DNA of 64,000 bases, taken from assembly GCF_028609865.1 (NCBI RefSeq), contig NZ_CP063194.1:1302001-1366000 (forward strand), given 5' to 3'. Positions 43,566 to 51,793 of this stretch are shown here, piece after piece. The DNA is from Corynebacterium jeddahense (lineage in GTDB: Bacteria; Actinomycetota; Actinomycetes; Mycobacteriales; Mycobacteriaceae). The translations under genes were made by a program, and so were the position numbers. Each line of letters begins with the position of its first letter. Within the stretch, counting starts at the first letter, position 1. The notes beneath the pieces were generated by a model that was not told where the DNA came from, did not search any database, and worked only from the letters and a program-made list of their open reading frames with translations.

Positions 43566-44153
43566 ATGAGCCGCGTGCCTTCCGCCCTGCCCCGATCGAT
43601 CGCGCGCCTCACCGCCTCGGGGGCCGGGTACTGCTCGGGGGTGCTCATCGCCCCCGACATCGTGGCCACGTGCGCCCACTTCTTCCGCCCGGGACGCTCG
43701 CAGGTGCAGGTGCGTATCGACGGCCTCACGGTCCCCTCCGCCTCCACCCAGGTCCTCGCCGGCACCGACATCGCCCTCGTGCGGCTCGCGCGTCGCGTCG
43801 CGGCCCAGCCCTTGCCGCTCGGTCCCTCCCCGCGGCCGCTGAGCCGCACGGTCACGTTCGGTTTCGGCGCCCGCGCCGCCGCGCCCGCCGCGCGCCCGGG
43901 CGTGTTCCTCGGCGAACTGCCGGTGTCGTACTCGTGCACCTTCGCCACGCGCGTGCGCCCCGCGGGCTTCGTCTACGCCGACCCGCCCGCCGTCAAGGGC
44001 GATTCCGGGGGCCCGGTGCTCGTCGGCGGGCGCGTCATCGGGCTGCAGTCGCTCATCCTCAACCCCGGCGGGCGCAACCTGCGCCTGTCCACCGTCGCGC
44101 TGTGGCCGGCGGGGCCGAACGGGCCCGCCGACGCACTGCACCAATTGGGATAG
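43566..44153 (+). CDS. Small trypsin-like serine protease without signal peptide
   Basis: A 195-residue S1-type protease with a complete triad: His in DIVATCAHFFRPG, Asp in LAGTDIALVRLARRV and Ser in AVKGDSGGPVLVGG. It is shorter than typical trypsins. The N-terminus (MSRVPSALPRSIARLTASG) is not a signal peptide and no membrane segment is visible, so it is either cytoplasmic or exported by another route. Two cysteines near residues 20 and 37 could form the usual loop disulfide. The last codons lie in a 15-bp duplication. Confidence 0.75.
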   Translation: MSRVPSALPRSIARLTASGAGYCSGVLIAPDIVATCAHFFRPGRSQVQVRIDGLTVPSASTQVLAGTDIALVRLARRVAAQPLPLGPSPRPLSRTVTFGFGARAAAPAARPGVFLGELPVSYSCTFATRVRPAGFVYADPPAVKGDSGGPVLVGGRVIGLQSLILNPGGRNLRLSTVALWPAGPNGPADALHQLG

Positions 44154-44171
44154 TGCCAATTGGGATAGCGC
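44142..44171 (+). repeat. 15-bp tandem duplication across the protease stop codon
   Basis: CCAATTGGGATAGTG (44142-44156) is repeated as CCAATTGGGATAGCG (44157-44171), duplicating the C-terminal coding triplets and the TAG stop. A third, diverged unit (CCGGCTGGGCTAG) follows. It ends at the convergent helY stop. Confidence 0.8.
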
Positions 44172-44179
44172 CGGCTGGG

Positions 44180-46951
44180 CTAGTTGCCGATGGCCACCAC
44201 GCCGCGGCGGATCGCGTCCACCGCCCGGTTGGCGTTGTCCCGGATCTGCTCGGAGTAGCCGGTCTTCTTGATCTGCTCGAGCAGGTCGATCACCTGCCGG
44301 CACCAGCGCACGAAGTCGCCCGGGGTGAGCTCTGCGCCGGATTCCGCCGCCGCGGCGAGCGCGTAGCCGAGCGGCGCGCCCGCGGTCCACTGGTGGACGG
44401 AGAGGCTAAAGCCCGGGTCGGGCAGACGCGTGGCGGGCAGGCGATGGCGCTGCTCGTCGGACACGAGCTCGTTGTATACGCGCATCGTCTCGTTCATCGC
44501 GTCCGCCATCGCGTCGGTGGCGGCTTCCGGCGAGCCCCCGGTGGCGCGCCGGTTCTCGAAGACCACCATCGAGGCCACCCCCGCGAGCTCCGCCGGGTCG
44601 AGCCCGTCCCAGATGCCGCGCTTGAGGCACTGCGCGACGAGCAGGTCCGACACGCTGTGGATGCGCGACAGGCGCTCGCCCTCGTCGGTCACCTGCGGTT
44701 CGCCGCCGACAATCTCGACGTAGTCCATCTCCGCGAGCAGCCCGATGATGCGCTCGAAGGTGCGTCCCAACGAGTCCGTCGAGTCGTCGATGCGGCGCTC
44801 CACCGCGGCGAGCCGGCGCTCCTCGCGCACGATCTCCTCCGCGGTGCGGGCGAGTAGCTCGCGCTCGTGGGCCGGCCAGGCGTGCACGGGGTGGTTGCGG
44901 ATCGCCTCGCGCAACGCGGTGACCTGCTTGTTCGGCCGCACCCGCGCCTCCTCGCGCAGGCGCTTCGGCGCGTTGAAGTGGCCGCGGTGCAGCATGTCGG
45001 CGACCTTGCGGGCGTGCTTGCGCGGCTGGTCCTGCATGTGGCGCGGAACCTTGATGCGCCCCACCACGACGGGCGGGTTGCGGAACGAGGCGGCGTCGAT
45101 GCGGCCGGACCAGCCGCGCTCGGTAGTCACCCACGGCCGGGGGTCGTTCGGCTTGCCCGCCGCCTGGACCACGGCGGCGAGTTCGGGCGAGCGCTTGCCG
45201 GGCAGGGCGATGACCTCGCCGACCTGGAGGCGGCCGAGCACGCGCACCGTCTCGGTCTGTCGGCTGTCCAGCGCGTCGCGCCGCGCCTTCTTCTCCGCGT
45301 CGCTGAGGTCCCGGCGCAGCTGCGAGTACTCGACGAGCTCGGCCGCGGGGTCGTCCGACGGCGGGGCGAAGCGCGCGATGTCGCGTTCGAGGGCGGCGCG
45401 CAGCTCACGCACCTTCGCCTGGAGCCGCTCGATGTCGCGCACCTCGCCGACCACGGAGCGGTCGGTTTGGAACTGGGCGAAGGACTGCTCGATGAGGCGG
45501 ATCGAATCCTCGTAGCCGTTCATGGCCAGCATGTTGATGGCCATGTTGTAGCCGGGCTGGAACTGGGAGATGAGCGGGTACGTGCGTGTCGACGCGAGCC
45601 CGGCCACCTCGTGCGGGTCCATCGCCGGCGCCCACTGCACGACTGCGTTGCCGATGTGGTCGATGCCGCGGCGTCCAGCGCGCCCGGTGAGCTGCGTGTA
45701 CTGGCCGGGCGTAAGGTCTACGTGGGCCTCGCCGTTGAACTTCACCAGCTTCTCCAGCACGACGGTGCGCGCCGGCATATTGATGCCCAGCGCGAGCGTC
45801 TCGGTGGCGAAGACGACCTTGACTAGGCCGCGGACGAACAGCTGCTCGACGATGTGCTTGAACGCGGGCAGCAGGCCGGCGTGGTGGGCCGCGAAGCCAC
45901 GCATCCAGGCGGTGCGCAGCTGGCGGAAGTTGAGCACCTCGAGGTCTTCGTCGGGGATGCCGGTCACGCCTTCGTCGATAAGCGTTGCGATGAGCTCCCG
46001 CTCCTCCGGCGTGGTCAGCTCCTTGCGCGAGCGCAGGCACTGGAACAGGGCGCCGTCGCAGCCGGCGCGGGAGAAGATGAAGACGATCGCTGGGAGCATG
46101 TCCTGGCCCTGCAGCACGGAAACGGTCTCCGGCCGGCCGACCGGGCGGACCTTGTCCTGGCCGCGGGTGCGGCCGCTGCGCCCGCCGCGCGAGCGGGAGC
46201 GAAAGCCTCGGCCCTCCTCGAAGTCGCGGCGGCCCTCATCGGAGGAGCCGGCCTCGACGCGCTCAATGGCGTGCTCGAGTGCGTGGTTGACGCGCCCGTC
46301 AGACCCCGGCTCGAACAGCGGGAGCATCTTGCGCCCGACCATCATGTACTGGCTCAGCGGCACCGGGCGGTGCTCGGAGACGATGACCTCGGTGTCGCCG
46401 CGTACCGCCGCGAGCCACTCGCCGAACTCCTCCGAGTTGGACACGGTCGCAGACAGGCCGATGACGCTCACCGAGTCGTCGAGGTTGAGGATGATCTCCT
46501 CCCACACCGCGCCGCGCTCGCGGTCCGCGAGGTAGTGGATCTCGTCCATGACCACGTGCGTGAGCCGGTCGAGCTGGGGCGACTCCGCGTAGAGCATGTT
46601 GCGCAGGACCTCGGTGGTCATCACCACGATCTCCGCCGAGCCGTTGATGCTGGTATCGCCGGTGAGCAGCCCCACCGCGTCCGCGCCGTGCTCGGCGACG
46701 AGGTCGTGGTACTTCTGGTTGCTCAGCGCCTTAATCGGCGTGGTGTAGAAGCACTTCGTCCCCCGCCGCAGCGCGAGCGCCACCGCGAACTCCCCGACGA
46801 TCGTCTTGCCCGATCCGGTCGGCGCGCAGACGAGTACCCCCCGATCCTCCTCGACCGCAGCGCAGGCGCGGAGCTGGAAGTCGTCGAGCTCGAACGGCTT
46901 CGCGTTCGCGAATTCGCTCAGGAAGGTCGTTGAGTTCTCGGGGGAAAGCAT
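44180..46951 (-). CDS. helY: Ski2-like RNA helicase HelY
   Basis: A 923-residue DExH helicase of the Ski2/Mtr4 group. Motifs are VLVCAPTGSGKTIVGEFA (I), TTPIKALSNQKYHDL (Ia), VVMDEIHYLADRERG (II, DEIH), IGLSATVSN (III) and QLTGRAGRRGIDH (VI). A basic, Arg/Gly-rich insert (RSRGGRSGRTRGQDK) separates the RecA domains; the C-terminus has the arch-like and DSHCT regions. Probably acts in RNA turnover or rRNA processing. ATG 46951 lies 7 nt after TACTCT within the 3' end of tatC. Confidence 0.92.
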   Translation of the reverse strand: MLSPENSTTFLSEFANAKPFELDDFQLRACAAVEEDRGVLVCAPTGSGKTIVGEFAVALALRRGTKCFYTTPIKALSNQKYHDLVAEHGADAVGLLTGDTSINGSAEIVVMTTEVLRNMLYAESPQLDRLTHVVMDEIHYLADRERGAVWEEIILNLDDSVSVIGLSATVSNSEEFGEWLAAVRGDTEVIVSEHRPVPLSQYMMVGRKMLPLFEPGSDGRVNHALEHAIERVEAGSSDEGRRDFEEGRGFRSRSRGGRSGRTRGQDKVRPVGRPETVSVLQGQDMLPAIVFIFSRAGCDGALFQCLRSRKELTTPEERELIATLIDEGVTGIPDEDLEVLNFRQLRTAWMRGFAAHHAGLLPAFKHIVEQLFVRGLVKVVFATETLALGINMPARTVVLEKLVKFNGEAHVDLTPGQYTQLTGRAGRRGIDHIGNAVVQWAPAMDPHEVAGLASTRTYPLISQFQPGYNMAINMLAMNGYEDSIRLIEQSFAQFQTDRSVVGEVRDIERLQAKVRELRAALERDIARFAPPSDDPAAELVEYSQLRRDLSDAEKKARRDALDSRQTETVRVLGRLQVGEVIALPGKRSPELAAVVQAAGKPNDPRPWVTTERGWSGRIDAASFRNPPVVVGRIKVPRHMQDQPRKHARKVADMLHRGHFNAPKRLREEARVRPNKQVTALREAIRNHPVHAWPAHERELLARTAEEIVREERRLAAVERRIDDSTDSLGRTFERIIGLLAEMDYVEIVGGEPQVTDEGERLSRIHSVSDLLVAQCLKRGIWDGLDPAELAGVASMVVFENRRATGGSPEAATDAMADAMNETMRVYNELVSDEQRHRLPATRLPDPGFSLSVHQWTAGAPLGYALAAAAESGAELTPGDFVRWCRQVIDLLEQIKKTGYSEQIRDNANRAVDAIRRGVVAIGN

Positions 46952-46956
46952 GCCCC

Positions 46957-47973
46957 CTAGAGTACGTCGCCGAAATCGGCCCCGCCCTCGAAGCCTTGTT
47001 TCGGCGCGCGTTGCGTATCCGCGCCTCCCGGCCGCCGCGCGGGCGCCGAGCGAATCGGGGCGGGCGCCTCGATGGGCTCCGCTGTGATGCGCCCCGCCGT
47101 ACCGATCGGCGCCGGCGCCTCGATCGGCCCGGAGGCTTCCTCGTCGTCGAGGTCCATCCACGCGGGGCGTTCCTCGTTGCGCTTCCGGTCGTGGACGCGA
47201 CAGAACTGGAACGCCGCCTCGACGAGCACGCAGATGGACAGGGCGAGCGCGACCATCGAGAACGGATCCTGCCCCGGCGTCATCACCGCGGCGAAGATGA
47301 AGATGAGCACGATGATGCCGCGCCGCTTGTCCTTGACGTGCTCGTAGCGCAGCACGCCGACGAGGTTGAGCATGACGATGACGAGCGGCACCTCGAAGCT
47401 CACGCCGAAGATGACGATGAGGGCGATGAGGAAGCTGTAGTACTCCCCGCCGGTCAGCGCCGCGACCTGGACCTCCGAGCCCATGGACATAAGCACGTAG
47501 AGTCCCTTATCCAGCACGAAGTACGCGAGCAGCGCGCCGGCGACGAAGAGCACGACGGCGAGCGTGACAAAGGTGAGGGTGTAGCGGCGCTCGTTCTTGT
47601 GCAGGCCGGGGGTGATGAACTTCCAGATCTCCGTGAGCCACACCGGCGACGCGAGCACCACGCCCGCGAGCGCACCCACCTTGAGGCGCAGCATGAACAT
47701 CTCAAACGGGCTCGTGGCCAGCAGCCGGCACTCCCCTTCGCCGGTGAAGTCCGCGCGCAGGTCACTCGGCAAGTTGCAGTACGGCCCCCTGATGATCTCC
47801 CCGAGCGACATGATGTGCGGCGGCGCGCTCTGGTACCAGATGAAGCCGATGACGGTGCCGACGGTGACGGCGACAAGCGACACGATGATGCGCTGGCGGA
47901 GCTCCTGGAGGTGCTCCACCAGCGTCATCTCGCCGGTCGGGTTCTTCGGCCTCTTCTTTTTCGTGCGTGCCAT
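46957..47973 (-). CDS. tatC: Sec-independent protein translocase TatC
   Basis: A 338-residue TatC with six membrane helices and the conserved N-terminus (MTLVEHLQELRQRIIVSLVA) that binds twin-arginine signals. The C-terminal tail after about residue 260 is unusually long and proline-rich, with PIEAPAPI occurring twice (around GPIEAPAPIGTAG and EPIEAPAPIRSAP). The gene lies 9 nt after tatA in the same orientation. Confidence 0.92.
   Translation of the reverse strand: MARTKKKRPKNPTGEMTLVEHLQELRQRIIVSLVAVTVGTVIGFIWYQSAPPHIMSLGEIIRGPYCNLPSDLRADFTGEGECRLLATSPFEMFMLRLKVGALAGVVLASPVWLTEIWKFITPGLHKNERRYTLTFVTLAVVLFVAGALLAYFVLDKGLYVLMSMGSEVQVAALTGGEYYSFLIALIVIFGVSFEVPLVIVMLNLVGVLRYEHVKDKRRGIIVLIFIFAAVMTPGQDPFSMVALALSICVLVEAAFQFCRVHDRKRNEERPAWMDLDDEEASGPIEAPAPIGTAGRITAEPIEAPAPIRSAPARRPGGADTQRAPKQGFEGGADFGDVL
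46959..46964 (-). promoter_or_regulatory. Putative -10 element for helY inside the tatC 3' end
   Basis: TACTCT on the - strand ends 7 nt before the helY ATG and overlaps the last codons and stop of tatC. It would give helY an internal leaderless start. Confidence 0.4.
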
Positions 47974-47982
47974 CAGGCGGGT

Positions 47983-48246
47983 CTAGCGCGGCTGGTTCTC
48001 CGGGCGCTCCCAGAAGTCGGCGTCCTGCGCGGCGCTGCGGGTCTCCTGCGCGGTCGCGGACTCGATCTGGTGCTGCTGGGGGGCCGCCGGCTGCTCGTCG
48101 TCGTTGCGCATCTCCTTGACCTCGGACTTGAAGATGCGCGCGGAGCGGCCCATCGAGCGCGCGAGGTCCGGGAGCTTGTTCGCGCCGAACAGTAGCAGCA
48201 CGACGAAGAGGATGATGAGGAGTTCCGTCCAACCGAGGTTCGGCAT
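47983..48246 (-). CDS. tatA: Sec-independent protein translocase TatA
   Basis: An 87-residue TatA with an N-terminal membrane helix ([20 protein letters not shown]), the FG hinge, the amphipathic helix ([19 protein letters not shown]) and an acidic, Gln-rich tail. It forms the pore-like element of the Tat export system with TatC downstream. AAAGGAA precedes the ATG. pafC lies 33 nt upstream on the same strand. Confidence 0.93.
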   Translation of the reverse strand: MPNLGWTELLIILFVVLLLFGANKLPDLARSMGRSARIFKSEVKEMRNDDEQPAAPQQHQIESATAQETRSAAQDADFWERPENQPR

Positions 48247-48279
48247 GGCATTCCTTTCAACAACGGACGTTAAGGCTTA

Positions 48280-49269
48280 TCAGTGTAACGCCTCGATCGC
48301 CCGCCTCGCGCGCGCCACCACCTCCGCGGCCAACTCCTCCGGTTCGACGATGCGCACCCGGTCCGCCTGCCCGAGGCAGAACCTCACCAGCCAATCCTCG
48401 CTGCCGTAGCGCATTGTGGCGGGGATCCACGCAGCGGATTCGCGGCCGCCGTCCACGTCGTCGGCGCCCCCGTCCCCGGAAGTTCGTGCGGGTTCGAGCT
48501 CGATTTCCCAGTAGTCCGCCAGCCACGTCGCGTCCGGGTGGATGAGCAGCCGCGCCTGGGCCCGCCCGGCCATGCCAAACGGGTCGGCGGGGTCGAACGC
48601 CGGGCCGGCGGCGCCGGTGTTGGGCTCGGCGGGGCCCGAAGGAGCGTCGAGAAGCAACGCGTCCTTGATCCGGTCGAGCCGGAACGTCTTCATCTCCCCC
48701 GCCTCGGCGGCGCGCAGGTAGGTGTTGCCGGACTCGTGGAAGAGGTTCGCCGGGGCGATGCGGCGGCGCGTGGTGGCGTCGGAGGACGCCGAGTAGTACG
48801 TCACCTCGAGCGGGCGGCGCTGCGCGAGCGCGTCGGCGATAGTGACCGCGATGCCGGCCTCCGTGGGATGTTCCGCGTCGCTCACGCCGCGCGAGTTCGC
48901 CACCGCCCGGATTTTCGCGGCGGCCGAGCGCACCGCGCTGGCGTCGACGAGGCCGGGCATCGTCTCGAGGGAATCGAGTAGGACGAGCAGCGCGCTCGCC
49001 TCCGCGGGGGCGAGGCGCAGCGGCGTGGTCATCCCCTGGTCGTCGACAATGTGCACGCCCTTCCAGGAGTACTCGAGGTCGATCATCTCCCCCGGCCCGG
49101 TGCCCACGCCGGAGAGGAACAGCAGGTTGAAGTCGTCGCGCACCTGCATCGGGTCCGCGCCGAGGTCCCGGGCGATCTCGAGCGGCGTGAGCCCGGGGTG
49201 GTTCGACGCGTAGGCCAGCAGGTTGAGCAGGCGCACCACCCGCTCCTGGCGCTGGAGTTCGTTGCCCAT
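48280..49269 (-). CDS. pafC: PafC, WYL-domain transcriptional regulator
   Basis: A 329-residue protein with an N-terminal winged-helix DNA-binding domain (RQERVVRLLNLLAYASNHPG) and a WYL domain (PLEVTYYSASSDATTRRRIA, TYLRAAEAGEMKTFRLDRI). With PafB it forms a heterodimer that activates DNA-damage genes independently of LexA in mycobacteria; WYL domains sense ssDNA or nucleotides. The ATG shares a base with the pafB stop (TGATG). Confidence 0.9.
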   Translation of the reverse strand: MGNELQRQERVVRLLNLLAYASNHPGLTPLEIARDLGADPMQVRDDFNLLFLSGVGTGPGEMIDLEYSWKGVHIVDDQGMTTPLRLAPAEASALLVLLDSLETMPGLVDASAVRSAAAKIRAVANSRGVSDAEHPTEAGIAVTIADALAQRRPLEVTYYSASSDATTRRRIAPANLFHESGNTYLRAAEAGEMKTFRLDRIKDALLLDAPSGPAEPNTGAAGPAFDPADPFGMAGRAQARLLIHPDATWLADYWEIELEPARTSGDGGADDVDGGRESAAWIPATMRYGSEDWLVRFCLGQADRVRIVEPEELAAEVVARARRAIEALH

Positions 49270-50195
49270 CACTCGCCCCTTTCCGCGGCAGCGCGCAGTA
49301 GCTTGACGACGTCGTCCCGCACCCCATCCGGCTCCACCGAGACCACGTTGCCGGCAAGCGCCGCAATCGCGCGCACCGCCCAGTCGCGATCCACCCCGGT
49401 AAGGGTGATGGTCTCCCCGTCGCGGGTGCCGCGCGCCGCGAGCTCGTCGCCGACGCCGACGGTGACCCGCACGGTGGCGTCGACCGTCTCGCCGCGCAGC
49501 GACTCCTCCACGATCTGCTGCAGCGGGCGCGTCGGCTCGTGGAACGCGTCCGCGTGCTTTACCTTCTTCACCCGCGAGATCTTCTTCACCCGGAACACGC
49601 GCTCCGCGCCGCGGTCGATGTCGTAGCCGACGAAGTAAGCCCGGTTGTTCAGCGACACCACGCCCCACGGGTCCACCTCGCGCCGCTCCGGCTCCTTACC
49701 GGGGGCGCGCACGAAGTCGAAGGACATGCGTTGCTTCGCCTCCGCGCAGGCGACGATGTCGCGCAGCGTCTCGGGGCGCAGCTGGAAGATGTCGTTGGAC
49801 ACCGACGACAGTGCGGTCGATTCGTTCCCGCGGGTGGCGCCGGAGGCGGCGAGCTTTGTCCACCCCGAGCGGGCGAACTCGCCGAGCGAGCCCGGCTTGC
49901 TCAGGTCGGCGGCGAGCCCGACGACGGACGCCTCCTCCGGGGTGAGGTCGACGGGCGGCAACTCGTAGAGGTCCTTGTTCACCCAGACCTCACCGTCGAC
50001 GTAGCGGGCGGGGACGCCGAGGCGGCGCAGATCGCGCACGTCGCGGTCGAGGAGGTGGGCGGCCGCGTCCCGGGTGCGACCGCCGTAGCCATCGACATGC
50101 GCCTGCACCCAAGCCACGTCGCGCTTGCCCGGCGAGGCGAGCAACGCGAAGGTGAGCCCAACTTGGCGCACGACCATGTCGTTGTCGTTGGCCAC
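49269..50195 (-). CDS. pafB: PafB, WYL-domain transcriptional regulator
   Basis: A 308-residue partner of PafC with the same layout: N-terminal winged helix (VGLTFALLASPGKRDVAWVQ) and WYL domain (QRMSFDFVRAPGKEPERREV, RAYFVGYDIDRGAERVFRV). Encoded between pafA and pafC with a 6-nt gap to pafA and a stop/start overlap to pafC, so the pair is made in equal amounts. The function is DNA-damage response, not pupylation itself. Confidence 0.9.
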   Translation of the reverse strand: MANDNDMVVRQVGLTFALLASPGKRDVAWVQAHVDGYGGRTRDAAAHLLDRDVRDLRRLGVPARYVDGEVWVNKDLYELPPVDLTPEEASVVGLAADLSKPGSLGEFARSGWTKLAASGATRGNESTALSSVSNDIFQLRPETLRDIVACAEAKQRMSFDFVRAPGKEPERREVDPWGVVSLNNRAYFVGYDIDRGAERVFRVKKISRVKKVKHADAFHEPTRPLQQIVEESLRGETVDATVRVTVGVGDELAARGTRDGETITLTGVDRDWAVRAIAALAGNVVSVEPDGVRDDVVKLLRAAAERGE

Positions 50196-50201
50196 GGCGT
50201 A

Positions 50202-51593
50202 CTACTCCTCCGCCGGCTGCTGGCGAACCCAGTCGATGAGCTCCGCCGCGGCGGGGTCGGTGGCGGCGAACGGGTCGAGCAGCTCGACCGTGCGCGGCTC
50301 TAAACGGTTGACCTTGAGGTTCACCCAGTCGACATTATGCGCAAGACCGCGCTCGCGCACGGCGTCCAGGAATTCTCCGCGGATCGCCGCGCGGGTGGTC
50401 TCCGGCGGGGCCGCGACGGCGCGCTCGATGTCCGCGTCCGTGATCCAGCGCTTCGCCAGGCCCTTGCGCTGCAGCAGGTAGAACAGGCCGCGGTCCGGGT
50501 CGATGTCGTGGTAGGTGAGGTCCACCTGCGCGAGCTTCGGGTGGCCCCACCCGCAGCCGAGCTTGTCTTTCACCTGCTCCAGCAACCTGCGCTTGATCAC
50601 CCAGTCGATCTCCTGGTCCACGCCCGAGAAGTCCTGGGTCTCAATCGCGTCGAGCACCCTGCCCCACAGCTCGACGACCCGGGCCATCTCCTCGTTCGGC
50701 GTGCCCTCGTCGGGGCGCACGGCGAGCCAGCGCGTCGCTGCCTCGAGCGTGCGGCGCTGCACCTCCAGCGCGGTAACGGTTCCGCCGGCGGAGAGGTCGA
50801 GCGCCGTGCTGCCCGCCGGGTCGGCGGCAATGTCCCGGATGTGCGAGATCGGGTCGGAAAGCTCCATGTCCGGCAGGTCGAAGCCGGCCTCGAGCATCTC
50901 GATGACCAGCAGCATCGAGCCGACCTTCAGCGCGAACGTCGGCTCGGACATGTTCGAGTCGCCCACAATGACGTGCATGCGGCGGAACCGGTGCGAGTCC
51001 CCGTGCGGCTCGTCGCGGGTGTTGATAATCGGGCGCGTGCGCGTCGTCGCCGACGAGACGCCCTCCCACACCTGGTCGGCGCGCTGGGAGATGAGGAAGC
51101 GGCCGCCGGCGATCTTGCCTGCGCCACAGATGAGCTGGCGGGTGATGAGGAACGGCAGGAACTGCTGACCGAACGACTTCAGCGCCAGCTCGCGGCTGAC
51201 CAGGTAGTTCTCGTGGGTCCCGTAGGAGTTGCCGCGCGAGTCGACGTTGTTCTTGAACAGGTACGTCGCGCCGCCGACGCCGTCGGCGCGCAGCGCCTCG
51301 TCCGCGGTCTTGGCCAACCCGACGAAGATGCGCTCGCCCGCCTTGTCGTGCGCGAGCAGCTGCGAGAGCGAGTCGCACTCCGCGGTGGCGTACTCGGGGT
51401 GCGAGCCGACGTCGAGGTAGAGCCGGGCTGCGTTACCGACGTAGACGTTCGAGCTGCGGTGCGCGGCCACCACGGGGCGGAACAGGTAGCGGGCGATTTC
51501 CTCGGGCGCGAGCACCTGGCGCGCGCCGTCGTACGCGGCGATGCCGAACTCCGTTTCCACGCCCATGATGCGGCGCGGGTACCCGGTGGCCAT
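50202..51593 (-). CDS. pafA: Pup-protein ligase PafA
   Basis: A 463-residue carboxylate-amine ligase that joins the C-terminal Glu of Pup to substrate lysines using ATP. Conserved blocks are RRIMGVETEFGIAAYDGARQ, YLDVGSHPEYATAECDS, YLFKNNVDSRGNSYGTHENY, INTRDEPHGDSHRFRRMHVI and GCGWGHPKLAQVDLTYHDI. The N-terminus could also begin at the internal ATG (MGVETEFGI). It follows pup by 4 nt. Confidence 0.94.
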   Translation of the reverse strand: MATGYPRRIMGVETEFGIAAYDGARQVLAPEEIARYLFRPVVAAHRSSNVYVGNAARLYLDVGSHPEYATAECDSLSQLLAHDKAGERIFVGLAKTADEALRADGVGGATYLFKNNVDSRGNSYGTHENYLVSRELALKSFGQQFLPFLITRQLICGAGKIAGGRFLISQRADQVWEGVSSATTRTRPIINTRDEPHGDSHRFRRMHVIVGDSNMSEPTFALKVGSMLLVIEMLEAGFDLPDMELSDPISHIRDIAADPAGSTALDLSAGGTVTALEVQRRTLEAATRWLAVRPDEGTPNEEMARVVELWGRVLDAIETQDFSGVDQEIDWVIKRRLLEQVKDKLGCGWGHPKLAQVDLTYHDIDPDRGLFYLLQRKGLAKRWITDADIERAVAAPPETTRAAIRGEFLDAVRERGLAHNVDWVNLKVNRLEPRTVELLDPFAATDPAAAELIDWVRQQPAEE

Positions 51594-51597
51594 GCGC

Positions 51598-51783
51598 CTA
51601 CTGCCCGCCCTTTTGCACGAAGGACTTCACGAACTCCTCGGCGTTCGAGTCGAGCAGCGCGTCGATCTCGTCGAGCAAGTCCTCCGTGCCGCTGGTGTTG
51701 ATCTGGGCCTGGCCCGCGTCGAAGTCGTCCCCGCCCTCGTCGCGGTTGCCGCCGCCGGCGGCGTGTGTCTGTTGCGTAGCCAT
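51598..51783 (-). CDS. pup: Prokaryotic ubiquitin-like protein Pup
   Basis: A 61-residue disordered protein with the C-terminal helix TEDLLDEIDALLDSNAEEFV and the ending FVQKGGQ. The terminal Gln must be deamidated by Dop to Glu before ligation by PafA. It lies between dop (10 nt) and pafA (4 nt). Confidence 0.95.
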   Translation of the reverse strand: MATQQTHAAGGGNRDEGGDDFDAGQAQINTSGTEDLLDEIDALLDSNAEEFVKSFVQKGGQ

Positions 51784-51793
51784 ACGTCAAACC

